This document shows, piece after piece, positions 26,487 through 34,736 of a stretch of 64,000 nucleotides of DNA. Every line of letters starts with the position of its first letter. Within the stretch, counting starts at the first letter, position 1. The DNA comes from Dielma fastidiosa (lineage in GTDB: Bacteria; Bacillota_I; Bacilli_A; Erysipelotrichales; Erysipelotrichaceae), in assembly GCF_000313565.1 (NCBI RefSeq), contig NZ_HE578925.1, positions 62,001-126,000 of the forward strand, in the 5' to 3' direction. The position numbers and the translations under genes are program-made. A model generated the notes under the pieces. It did not search any database. It saw only the letters and a program-made list of their open reading frames with translations, and was not told where the DNA came from.

Positions 26487-26578
26487 TTCAATTAATTACA
26501 TATTATAATTTAATTGAATATTCAATTAAGTTGTTAAAGAATTATATTGACAGCGCTTACATTTCGAATTAGTATAAA
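26487..26578 (+). promoter_or_regulatory. cas operon promoter and upstream repeat cluster
   Basis: TTCAATTAA occurs at 26487-26495, inverted at 26510-26518 and direct again at 26521-26529. The promoter follows: TTGACA (26547-26552) and AGTATA or TATAAA at 26571-26578 (18 or 20 nt spacing). The repeat cluster directly behind the -35 could bind a regulator of cas expression. Confidence 0.55.
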
Positions 26579-26606
26579 AGCAGATAAAAGAAAAGGAGGG
26601 AAAGTA

Positions 26607-27209
26607 ATGATTGAGAAAGCGTATCCGATAGCCTTTGAAATAGCAGGACCGTCTGCAATGTTCGCACGACCAGATACTGGTTCTTCACCAGTCTCTTATG
26701 CCGTGCCAACCAAGTCAGCGCTGAAAAGCATGTTTGAATGTGTTGTCATGTCAAAGGATGCTTATTTTGAGCCGCAGCGAGTTGAGATCTGTTCACCGAT
26801 TATTTATCACAAGTATGTGAACAATTATCAAGGCCCATTGAAAAAGAGCGGAACTGTAAATTATCAGATATTTGCTACGGTATTAGAAAATGTCTGTTAC
26901 AAGGTGTACGGTGTGATTAAAGCATATAGTGCACCTGAACATAAATATAACGCACAGCATCAGCTGCAAGAAGTATTTATGCGGCGTTTAAAGTCTGGAC
27001 AATTCTATTCAACGGCATTTTTAGGATGGAAGGAATTTACACCAAGCTATTTTGGGCCTTTAAGAGAGTCAACGAAAGCGGATAAAACCCTGAATCTCAT
27101 CATCCCATCAATGTTAATTTCGATGTATGATCGACCAACAAATGGTCATGTTTCACCATCATTTGTTCAAATGATTGAAGTGCGGGAAGGTGTGGTCAGA
27201 TATGATTAA
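26607..27209 (+). CDS. cas5c: Type I-C Cas5c (Cas5d), crRNA-processing subunit
   Basis: A 200-residue RAMP protein that in type I-C systems cuts the CRISPR transcript in place of Cas6 and caps the 5' handle of Cascade. The N-terminal RRM strand PIAFEIAGPSAMFARPD and SYAVPTKSALKSMFE are characteristic, as is the C-terminal FLGWKEFTPSYFG. The region EHKYNAQH (111-118) matches where the catalytic lysine/histidine of Cas5d lies. It is slightly short for the family. GGAGGG lies 6 nt before the ATG at 26607; an upstream in-frame ATG at 26547 lies on the promoter -35 and is rejected. First gene of the effector operon. Confidence 0.92.
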   Translation: MIEKAYPIAFEIAGPSAMFARPDTGSSPVSYAVPTKSALKSMFECVVMSKDAYFEPQRVEICSPIIYHKYVNNYQGPLKKSGTVNYQIFATVLENVCYKVYGVIKAYSAPEHKYNAQHQLQEVFMRRLKSGQFYSTAFLGWKEFTPSYFGPLRESTKADKTLNLIIPSMLISMYDRPTNGHVSPSFVQMIEVREGVVRYD

Positions 27210-29334
27210 TGAGCTCTACGGATTAAGCTTAGCTTTGGAAAAGCATCATTTGCTGCAATCGACGACGCACCCTAATGTGACGCAAGTTGGGAAAAGTGAT
27301 GTGATAATTGTGGAGGTTAATGCAAAAGGTGAGCCAAAAGGTCTGCGTTTTATTCAAAAAGCAAAGATGCCTGAACTTTGGAAGCATAGTAAGGGGAATC
27401 ATAATAGCTTTCCGGCAATTCGTATCCAAAAACCATTATTAGCTATATCTGAAAGTAAAAAGATTGATGAAGCAAGTTGGAAAAAAGCAAAATTGACTGA
27501 AAAAATAAATCTTCTCTTATCACTTGATTTTAATGCCATGAATGCGAATTCAAATGAAATAATGATCTCAGAGTGGTCTTTGAATGAGTTAAAACCAGTC
27601 ATCGAAAGTGATTTACCAGAACTTGCTGCATTAAAAGATTTACTTAATGCGTTTCCGTCGAATCAAGCAAGCCAGCATGAATTTTTAAGCCATCTTTTAC
27701 AGCTAATGCATGATAAAATTGTAGACTGCAATGATGAAATGATGCTTAACAGTTTAAAACTAGTATTAGTAGGTCAGAAAGAATCAAATGGCCGCTATAA
27801 ATCAGGAATCATGACTTATTATGACGCGTATGGAATGCTTAAGTATGAGAATTATGTGTTTTCAAAGGATACGCAAAAAGTATTGGTTCAATTATTAAAC
27901 AGCTTTGAAAATCGTGAAGATGTACAAGAGAAGGCAGCAATAAAATCACCATTAAGTGGTAAGCAGACAGTAGGTGTCGGTGCTAAATATCCTAACCCTA
28001 ACCTGCCGCTGCTTGGCCTTACCTACTTATACTCTAAAAAAGCTGATACCCCGTGTCTTTCTCGTTATCAGTTAACGGGTGCAAAAGCATATCAAGCAGG
28101 TAAATCAGAGATTAATAAAATCAATGATGCGATCTCCTTTTTAACGCAGCCAGATAATGAGAATAAGACTTGGCGTGCTGTCAGCGACAGTAATAGCGAT
28201 AAGCAAAATTTGCTGCTAGCTTATATACCAGATGAACCTCAAAATGATGCTTTTTTGGCAAAAATACTAAGTAATCCATTCAGTTATGAAGATAATAAAG
28301 AATTTTCAAGGGTGCACGCTGAAAGTGCTTATAAAGCTATTTGTGAGAAAGTTCTTAAGGATATGGAGGGTATTTTAAATAGAAATAAGGAGGCCAAGGT
28401 TTGTTTGATACTTTTAGGAACATTAGATCCAGGCCGCAAACAGGTTATTTATGAAAGTGCTTTTAGCGTTGAACAATTAACTGAAAATATGCGATTATGG
28501 GACAGTGCTTTAAAGAACTACCCGCCTTATGAAATTAAGATTTGGAATAAAAAGGAAATAGCCAATTATGAATTCAATTGTCTTGGACCGGACATGCTAT
28601 GCCGATTATTCAAAACGAATTATAATCGGTCAGGGAAAAATAATACGCTGCCGCAGAGTGATGTCACTTTACAAGAGATATATAATCTCTATATGCCAAG
28701 CTCATTAGAAATAAGAAATGAAGAACTAATTGATCATTTCTTACAATTATCTGTAAATAAAGCTAAATATTTACTTAGCGATATTGGTCAACAGTTGACT
28801 TTAGATCATATTTTATCATCTTCAATGAAGACACAGGCTGAGAATGCCGCAGCATTTATGTCCCTTTATTCAGTTTTATTATATCTGAAAGGGATTAGAA
28901 AGGAGAATTACATGTTAGATGCACCATTCAATATAGGTCAACTTTTGAAATTGGCTGATATGTTGCATAAAGAATACACAATACAGGTACGAAACAATGG
29001 CAGCAAAACTGCATCTTTACCGCCACAGTTAATGGGAAATGAGTTATTGCCAATTGTTTCGGAAAAACCTTTAGAAGGCTTAGTCAGGCTGAAGGATCGT
29101 ATCCGCATTTATCAAGCGTGGGCTTATACGGCTATGGGTGAAAACAGTCGTAAGGCAAAATGGATACTCGCTCGTTTTGAAGAGATCTGTTTGAAAATTG
29201 CTGAAAATGAAATACCTGAAAATTTTACAACTGCTCAGCAAGCTCAGGTTTTACTTGGTTATTTAGCAGTTATTCCTAATGAAAAAAAGAAAGAAGCCAA
29301 TAATGGCAAGATGGAGGAAATTACAAATGAATGA
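27202..29334 (+). CDS. cas8c: Type I-C large subunit Cas8c (Csd1)
   Basis: A 710-residue large subunit of type I-C Cascade, expected to recognise the PAM and stabilise the R-loop. An N-terminal INELYGLSLALEKHHLL, a central GVGAKYPNPNLPLLGL and IPSSLEIR-like segment PSSLEIRNEEL, and the C-terminal small-subunit region match Csd1. It is somewhat longer than many family members. The ATG at 27202 overlaps the cas5c stop by 8 nt and is preceded by GAAGGTG. Its 3' fifth carries the separate internal start for Cas11c at 28912. Confidence 0.92.
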   Translation: MINELYGLSLALEKHHLLQSTTHPNVTQVGKSDVIIVEVNAKGEPKGLRFIQKAKMPELWKHSKGNHNSFPAIRIQKPLLAISESKKIDEASWKKAKLTEKINLLLSLDFNAMNANSNEIMISEWSLNELKPVIESDLPELAALKDLLNAFPSNQASQHEFLSHLLQLMHDKIVDCNDEMMLNSLKLVLVGQKESNGRYKSGIMTYYDAYGMLKYENYVFSKDTQKVLVQLLNSFENREDVQEKAAIKSPLSGKQTVGVGAKYPNPNLPLLGLTYLYSKKADTPCLSRYQLTGAKAYQAGKSEINKINDAISFLTQPDNENKTWRAVSDSNSDKQNLLLAYIPDEPQNDAFLAKILSNPFSYEDNKEFSRVHAESAYKAICEKVLKDMEGILNRNKEAKVCLILLGTLDPGRKQVIYESAFSVEQLTENMRLWDSALKNYPPYEIKIWNKKEIANYEFNCLGPDMLCRLFKTNYNRSGKNNTLPQSDVTLQEIYNLYMPSSLEIRNEELIDHFLQLSVNKAKYLLSDIGQQLTLDHILSSSMKTQAENAAAFMSLYSVLLYLKGIRKENYMLDAPFNIGQLLKLADMLHKEYTIQVRNNGSKTASLPPQLMGNELLPIVSEKPLEGLVRLKDRIRIYQAWAYTAMGENSRKAKWILARFEEICLKIAENEIPENFTTAQQAQVLLGYLAVIPNEKKKEANNGKMEEITNE
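28912..29334 (+). CDS. cas11c: Cas11c small subunit, internal translation product of cas8c
   Basis: The in-frame ATG at 28912 inside cas8c has a strong GAAAGGAG ribosome site 6 nt upstream, out of place in the middle of a gene unless used. It yields a 140-residue, largely helical protein (MLDAPFNIGQLLKLADMLHK start, YQAWAYTAMGENSRKA later), matching the size and start of the known internally translated Cas11 of type I-C systems. Cas11 lines the belly of Cascade beside the Cas7 backbone. The match to known biology plus the ribosome site makes this likely, though expression is not shown. Confidence 0.85.
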   Translation: MLDAPFNIGQLLKLADMLHKEYTIQVRNNGSKTASLPPQLMGNELLPIVSEKPLEGLVRLKDRIRIYQAWAYTAMGENSRKAKWILARFEEICLKIAENEIPENFTTAQQAQVLLGYLAVIPNEKKKEANNGKMEEITNE

Positions 29335-30199
29335 ATTTATTAATCGAGGTACGGGGCTTTTACTTATTGATGTGACAAATTCTAATCCTAATGGTGATCC
29401 TGATCGTGAAAGTGATCCGAGAATCAGACAAGATGGCTGTGGTGAAATATCACCGGTTTCTTTTAAGAGAAAACTTCGTGATTTAGTAGAAGCAAAGGAT
29501 TCTCCGCTTTGGCAAGAACTCGCAGAAGAATTGGATTTACCTAAAGAAGGTTTTGATATTATGGAAAGTAAAAAGACAAGACGAGCTGATGTTAATAAGC
29601 TTTCTTTGCAAGAATTACTTGATAAATATTGGGATGTACGTGTATTTGGGTCTACTTTCTTAGAAAATGATAAAAATGAAAATGAATCATTTATTGCTTC
29701 GGGGGTAGTGCAATTTGGTTTAGGTGTTTCTTTAGATCCAATAAGAATCGAACGAATGACAACCACTAAGGTAATGCCGGTAGAAGAAGGCAAAAGTAAA
29801 GGGATGGCACCGCTTGCTTATCGTATCGTTTCATATGGCTTATATGCAATGCCTTTCTTTGTGAATGCTACGGCAGCGCATAAAACACAATGCACAAAAA
29901 AAGATATTGAATTACTTTTACGTTTAATTCCTCATGTATATAAAGAAACTGCTTCTTATATTCGCTCACAAGTTGATATTCGTTATGCTTTTTATGTAGA
30001 ACATAATCGTGCACGGGGTACTTATAATGATTTTCGGATTATAGAAGCGTTAACACCAAAGCGTATAACGGGTATGAGTGGACCTGCAACTTCATGGCAT
30101 GATTATGATGAAGCAGTGCTGATGCAAAGTCTTGATGAGTTAAATGTGAAACTTATTGGCAAAACAGCGCCAGTTATTGATTTGATGGAGCAATTATGA
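29327..30199 (+). CDS. cas7c: Type I-C backbone Cas7c (Csd2)
   Basis: A 290-residue RAMP that forms the crRNA-binding filament of Cascade. The Csd2 signature TNSNPNGDPD occurs near the N terminus, with SFKRKLRDLV, a DVRVFGSTF strand and the late GTYNDFRIIEALTPKRI typical of Cas7. GGAGG lies upstream of the ATG at 29327, which overlaps the end of cas8c by 8 nt. Its stop overlaps the cas3 start as ATGA. Confidence 0.95.
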   Translation: MNEFINRGTGLLLIDVTNSNPNGDPDRESDPRIRQDGCGEISPVSFKRKLRDLVEAKDSPLWQELAEELDLPKEGFDIMESKKTRRADVNKLSLQELLDKYWDVRVFGSTFLENDKNENESFIASGVVQFGLGVSLDPIRIERMTTTKVMPVEEGKSKGMAPLAYRIVSYGLYAMPFFVNATAAHKTQCTKKDIELLLRLIPHVYKETASYIRSQVDIRYAFYVEHNRARGTYNDFRIIEALTPKRITGMSGPATSWHDYDEAVLMQSLDELNVKLIGKTAPVIDLMEQL

Positions 30200-32355
30200 G
30201 CCTGCTTGCTAGAAGTGCAGGGGATAGAAATCAGGAACAAACGTACTCTGATCATATTCGAGAAGTCGTGACAAAATCACTTGATAACTTACATGCCTTG
30301 GCCTTCTATGTTGGTGAGGATCGAACAGAACTTTATGAAGAGATTTTATGGAATGCTGCTGAGTATCATGATTTGGGAAAATTGAACGCTCAAAATCAAG
30401 AGGTCTTGCATGAGAAAAACAGAGCGAAAAAATTACCGATTAATCATCGTGATGCAGGTTTGAAGTTTTTACTTGATAAAGATTCAGAAAGAATTGAGGC
30501 AACCTTAGTATATGCCCATCATCGGCCAGGATTGCCTGATCTTGTGAGAGAAGAAGTAAAGGACTCACCATTTCGTTTTACGGATTGTATGTCTGATAGT
30601 GAAGCTCATTTAGAAGAATATTTGCAAATGCATAATCAGGAATTAGGCAATTCTATATTGAAAACAAAGAAAACAAAGAGATCAAAAACAAAGAGATCAT
30701 CAATGGAATACAGAATGCTATTGAGTTGTCTTGTTGACGGTGATTATACAAGTGCTCAAGGGTATGTTGAACCACTGAGCGTTTCAACTCGCTGGAGTGA
30801 AAGAATTGGAAAGCTGGATCAGTATATTACGAATTTGTCAAATGAAAAAGAAAATAATCAGAGAAATCAAATGCGTAAAAATATGTATTATGCATGCAGA
30901 GATGCAGATACGGACAATCCGATAGAATATTGTGGCAGTCCAGTTGGAACAGGAAAAACAACGGCGGTAATGGCACATATGTTAAAAGTTGCGGAAAAGT
31001 ACAAGCTACGGCATATTATTGTAGTATTGCCGTATACCAATATCATTACTCAGACGGTAAAAACTTTAAGAGATGCTGTTGTTTTAGAGGATGAACAGGG
31101 TAAAGAGCAAGAAGTAGTGGCTGAATTGCATCATCAAGTAGATTTTGATAATTCTAAATACAAGTATTTAGCAACCACATGGCGAGCGCCAATAATCGTA
31201 ACGACCGCAGTTGAATTTTTTGAGACACTTGCGAGTAATCAACCAGCTAAATTACGTAAATTACATCAATTGACAGGCAGCGCGATAATTCTCGATGAAT
31301 ATCACACGATGCTTCCACTTAAATTAATGCTCCCCGCTTGGCAGTGGCTGAACGATTTAACATCTGAATGGGGATGTCATATTTGTATGAGTTCAGCGAC
31401 ACCTATTGAATTCTGGAAGATTAAGAAATTCAAAAAAAAATCTAATCAGTCAGTATCATCTCTGCTGCCGCCTGAAATTAATAAGCAATTATCCGAATTT
31501 GAACGCAAGAGAGTCACTCATAATATTCTTAGTGAGAAACTATCTCTCTATAAGAGCGTCATGGAATTGAAAGAACATGTAGAGAAATTTTATGGCAGCA
31601 AAATAGTATTATTTAATACTATACAAAATGCTGCATATTTTGCTAATTATTTGAAAGCAAATGGTTGTGATGTATTACATTTGTCAACTGCGCTTAAACC
31701 TGAAGATCAAAAAGAGATTATCAAAGAAGTTAAGCATCGATTAGAGAATAAAGTTGAGTATCAAAATTGGTATCTTGTGGTTACAAGTGGTGTTGAGTGT
31801 GGATTAGATATCTCATTTCATTATGGTTTTTGTGAGTTAAACTCTTTACAGAATTTGCTTCAGTTGCTAGGAAGAATATGTCGGGAGAGTGACTTTGAAG
31901 ATAGTTTTTTAGAAGTATTCAAAATAAGTGATGATCATTTTGTGCCTAATTCATCATTTGAAATATCAATTGAAATTTATGAAGAGATGATGAAGTTAGA
32001 TGAATTAAAGGATTGTTCTGATAATGAGTTAGTGTCAATTGCATTTAAGGAAGAATGTAAAAAGAGTGATGAATTATCGGAAGAAATTTGTGATGGAGAT
32101 CTTTCTTGTGAATTTGAAACAGTAGCATCAAAATTTAAAGTGATTGATGAAGATACAGTCACTGTTCTAGCTGATAAAAAGCTTGCAGAAAAAATACGAT
32201 CAGGTAAATTTGTTTCAGCAACGGAACTTCAAATGGGTAGCGTTAATATGAGAAGAAGTGTTCAGAAGAAATTAGGGCTGCGGGATAATGACATAATGTT
32301 TTTATCGGATAAGCAGTATGATAATTTTATTGGCTACATGAAAAGCTTAGTTTGA
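30196..32355 (+). CDS. cas3: Type I-C Cas3 helicase-nuclease
   Basis: A 719-residue effector nuclease recruited to DNA-bound Cascade. An N-terminal HD nuclease domain shows H20 (YSDHIREV), H58-D59 (YHDLGKLN), NHRDAG and AHHRPGLPD. The SF2 helicase has GTGKTT (near 250), LDEYHTM (DExH-type, near 366), SSATP, and motif VI LLGRICRES. All key residues look present, so interference should work. It is the last gene of the operon, whereas in common type I-C loci it is first. Array 2 follows within 190 nt. Confidence 0.94.
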   Translation: MSLLARSAGDRNQEQTYSDHIREVVTKSLDNLHALAFYVGEDRTELYEEILWNAAEYHDLGKLNAQNQEVLHEKNRAKKLPINHRDAGLKFLLDKDSERIEATLVYAHHRPGLPDLVREEVKDSPFRFTDCMSDSEAHLEEYLQMHNQELGNSILKTKKTKRSKTKRSSMEYRMLLSCLVDGDYTSAQGYVEPLSVSTRWSERIGKLDQYITNLSNEKENNQRNQMRKNMYYACRDADTDNPIEYCGSPVGTGKTTAVMAHMLKVAEKYKLRHIIVVLPYTNIITQTVKTLRDAVVLEDEQGKEQEVVAELHHQVDFDNSKYKYLATTWRAPIIVTTAVEFFETLASNQPAKLRKLHQLTGSAIILDEYHTMLPLKLMLPAWQWLNDLTSEWGCHICMSSATPIEFWKIKKFKKKSNQSVSSLLPPEINKQLSEFERKRVTHNILSEKLSLYKSVMELKEHVEKFYGSKIVLFNTIQNAAYFANYLKANGCDVLHLSTALKPEDQKEIIKEVKHRLENKVEYQNWYLVVTSGVECGLDISFHYGFCELNSLQNLLQLLGRICRESDFEDSFLEVFKISDDHFVPNSSFEISIEIYEEMMKLDELKDCSDNELVSIAFKEECKKSDELSEEICDGDLSCEFETVASKFKVIDEDTVTVLADKKLAEKIRSGKFVSATELQMGSVNMRRSVQKKLGLRDNDIMFLSDKQYDNFIGYMKSLV

Positions 32356-32371
32356 TATTATTAAATTATTG

Positions 32372-32541
32372 AGTGCGAATGTGAAGTGAACATGAATTTC
32401 CTGGGGGATTCGCACTTAAAATAGAGGTGAAACATTCAGAAAGAATGAATATTTAAGATTGTTTTGAGCCTTTGAAATTGAAAACTTAAAGAAAAAGCTT
32501 CTTTTTTAGTAAAATCATTACTAATTTGGTAATATTTTGCT
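32372..32541 (+). promoter_or_regulatory. Leader of CRISPR array 2
   Basis: The conserved 45-nt hairpin (AGTGCGAAT 32372-32380, ATTCGCACT 32408-32416) begins 16 nt after the cas3 stop, followed by 125 nt that end AATATTTTGCT at the first repeat. The whole 170 nt is about 95 percent identical to the inverted leader of array 3. Confidence 0.8.
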
Positions 32542-32979
32542 GTCGAGAGTCGCAGGACTCTTGTGGATTGAAATCAAAATGCTCAAGCCAATCGTTGATC
32601 TTTGATTTTGTCGAGAGTCGCAGGACTCTTGTGGATTGAAATGTTTTTAAGACCATGTATAGATCCTTATCAGATAGTCGAGAGTCGCAGGACTCTTGTG
32701 GATTGAAATACGTTTTTGCTCAAAGTCATTGGTTGCATCATAGCGTCGAGAGTCGCAGGACTCTTGTGGATTGAAATACGTTTTTGCTCAAAGTCATTGG
32801 TTGCATCATAGCGTCGAGAGTCGCAGGACTCTTGTGGATTGAAATTAATTATTTTGAATAATTAATTAAAGCAAAAAGCGTCGAGAGTCGCAGGACTCTT
32901 GTGGATTGAAATTGCTGTTTAGCACTGACTGTCTACCAGCCTCATAGTCGAGAGTCGCAGGAATCTCGTGGATATTACA
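32542..32979 (+). CRISPR. CRISPR array 2: 7 repeats, 6 spacers
   Basis: The 33-nt repeat starts GTCGAGAGTCGCAGGACTC, continues TTG and ends TGGATTGAAAT. Repeats begin at 32542, 32610, 32677, 32745, 32813, 32880 and 32947; spacers are 34-35 nt. The last repeat is decayed (GGAATCTCG and a lost 3' end). Spacers 3 and 4 (32710-32744 and 32778-32812) are identical, so one repeat-spacer unit was duplicated. Spacer 5 contains a perfect 8-nt inverted repeat. Array directly downstream of cas3, same orientation. Confidence 0.97.
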
Positions 32980-32989
32980 ATACAACAAA

Positions 32990-33015
32990 AAAATACATCA
33001 GCACAGATGTATTTT
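32990..33015 (+). terminator. Hairpin closing array 2
   Basis: AAAATACATC / GATGTATTTT with a 6-nt loop, followed by CTTTAT. A closely similar hairpin stands at the distal end of array 3. Confidence 0.6.
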
Positions 33016-33019
33016 CTTT

Positions 33020-33656
33020 ATGGTATGTCAAGCAGTGCATAAATCTTGGTGGTGCAAGTCCACTATGGGGCATGCATCGCAATCGTCAACCATTAGCCGT
33101 AAATGTGGCGGATATATGGGGAGAAGGATACATAACCTTATCTCGGGAGGTATTGTTAGTGAGAAGTAGAGATACTCTCGTAGTAACAATGAATGGCAAG
33201 AAGCATAGTAAGTAAGCCGAATGTTATAAAATACCCAGGCTTTAGTTTCTACAAGGACAACCAGACACAAAATTACAAAGTAAGACTATATGAAGTATTC
33301 ATTGCAAAACCAAAAGAGAAACTGAAACAACGTACATTAAGAAGCTGTTGAGTATATGTTTATTAATGATAAAAACAGTTAATTACAGGAAGATAAATTA
33401 TTGGTAAAATTAGGGGTAGAATTTCACAAAGTACAACCATGGGCATACTCAAGAAAGATTTACACAAGATGTGCAAATAGTTTTCTGCAAGTGGTTATTC
33501 GCAATATAGCGTTAAAGAAAAGAGGTCTAGTATTATTACTAGACCAGTATCAGTTGATACATATTTAGAATAAATCCGAACCGCTGTATGCCGAACGACA
33601 CATACGATGGTGTGAGAGGACGATAATTGAAATAATAAATTATCTCCTACTCGATT
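33020..33656 (+). mobile_element. Degraded group II intron
   Basis: The 5' part contains GGTGGTGCAAGTCCACTA, typical of domain I of bacterial group II introns. The 3' part has the domain V/VI pattern: AACCGCTGTATGCCGAACG, GTGTGAGAGGACG and the terminal CCTACTCGAT. Between them only two maturase scraps remain, so most of the reverse transcriptase is deleted and the element cannot move by itself. It sits between the end of array 2 and the stop codon (minus strand) of the AI-2E family gene at 33661. Confidence 0.78.
33220..33568 (+). pseudogene. Reverse transcriptase/maturase remnant of the group II intron
   Basis: Fragment one (33220-33351) reads YPGFSFYKDNQTQNYKVRL and IAKPKEKLKQRTLRS before a stop, like the end of the RT domain. 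Fragment two (33404-33568) reads VKLGVEFHKVQPWAYSRK and continues to QYQLIHI, like the maturase C-terminal WANTRKGYW region. Catalytic RT motifs (YADD box) are absent, so the gene is dead. Confidence 0.72.
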
Positions 33657-33660
33657 ATAT

Positions 33661-34734
33661 TTATTTATACAAATGAATCAAACCATTATCGTTTAGATTT
33701 ATTACAATAATCAGCAGCATTGGCATTAGGAAGATACCTAGAAAGCCAAATAATCGAGCGCCTAAGTACATACATAACAGCATCAGCAGTGGATGCATGC
33801 CTAATTGTTTACCTACAATTTTTGGTTCTACCACATTACGAATTAAAGTAATGATTAAATAAACAATTAATAATCCCACCGCAAGCTTTGTTTGCTTCAC
33901 AAAGAATACATAGATAATCCATGGGATCATGATGCCACCTGTGCCGAATACGGGTAATAAATCAAAGAGTGCGATTAAGAATGCAATAATAATCGCGTTA
34001 TCAATCTTAAGCAGACTTAAACCAATGGTTAATTCAATAAAAGTAAGCAGCATCAGTTTCATATAAGCAATTAGCATAGAGGAAGCTGACCCAGTGATAT
34101 ACGATTTTATACTCAACAGCAAATGTTTGGATTTATCACTTAGTTGCCGCATTAGAAAATTTGTGATTTTTCGATAATCGAAACTGAAAAAGAAAGAGGA
34201 TAAAATTGTAAAGAAGAAACTAATGACTCCGTTAGGGACTGAGCCAGCAAAATTGGTCAGCATATTTAAGAATCCCTTTGATGCTGATGTGATGATACTT
34301 GATAAGGTTTCATTAAAATTCATTAGTAAATTTTGTACGGTTTCCCATATATCTGGATGTACCTCACCTAATGTTGACTCAAGAGAGGCAAACGCGGCAG
34401 TTAATGATGGTTCAAACTGAGTCTGATATAGGTCAGGAATGCGGATGATAAAATCTTTAGCAAATCCATAACCCTTAAAGCAAAGGTAAGCTACACAAGT
34501 GCCAATCGTTGCATAGAAAAGTATAAATACAACAGCAGCGCATAATTTATTTGGTAAATGTGTTCTTTTAATCAACGAGCGAATCATTGGCTGCAGCATA
34601 AATGCAATTGTAAATCCCAGGATAAAGGGCATGATCCAATAAATTACATATCTTAGAAAAACATAAATTAAAAATAAAACGATGGCATAATAGAAGAAAT
34701 GAATTATAAAAGCTCGCTGTTTTTCAAGATCCAA
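33661..34734 (-). CDS. AI-2E family transporter (YtvI/PerM-like membrane protein)
   Basis: A 357-residue membrane protein with an N-terminal pair of helices, a loop of about 80 residues, and a C-terminal block of five or six helices containing DLLPVFGTGGIMIPW, the most conserved stretch of the family, and PKIVGKQLGMHPLLML. Members include transporters of different solutes as well as sporulation protein YtvI, so the substrate is open. It is last in a minus-strand run with the CmpB-like and MarR genes; its stop is only a few nucleotides from the intron 3' end. Confidence 0.82.
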   Translation of the reverse strand: MDLEKQRAFIIHFFYYAIVLFLIYVFLRYVIYWIMPFILGFTIAFMLQPMIRSLIKRTHLPNKLCAAVVFILFYATIGTCVAYLCFKGYGFAKDFIIRIPDLYQTQFEPSLTAAFASLESTLGEVHPDIWETVQNLLMNFNETLSSIITSASKGFLNMLTNFAGSVPNGVISFFFTILSSFFFSFDYRKITNFLMRQLSDKSKHLLLSIKSYITGSASSMLIAYMKLMLLTFIELTIGLSLLKIDNAIIIAFLIALFDLLPVFGTGGIMIPWIIYVFFVKQTKLAVGLLIVYLIITLIRNVVEPKIVGKQLGMHPLLMLLCMYLGARLFGFLGIFLMPMLLIIVINLNDNGLIHLYK

Positions 34735-34736
34735 AA

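Noticed and set aside
29263-29793. 176-codon minus-strand frame opposite cas8c and cas7c
   Set aside because: It is the antisense of well-supported cas genes, with no ribosome site and a serine-rich shadow composition.
32372-32416. Conserved leader hairpin as the cas operon terminator
   Set aside because: No T run follows, and identical or similar hairpins stand before arrays 1 and 3 where no cas gene ends; it is a leader element instead.
33028-33270. 80-codon minus-strand frame in the intron region
   Set aside because: It lies antisense to the group II intron domain I and has no protein-like features.
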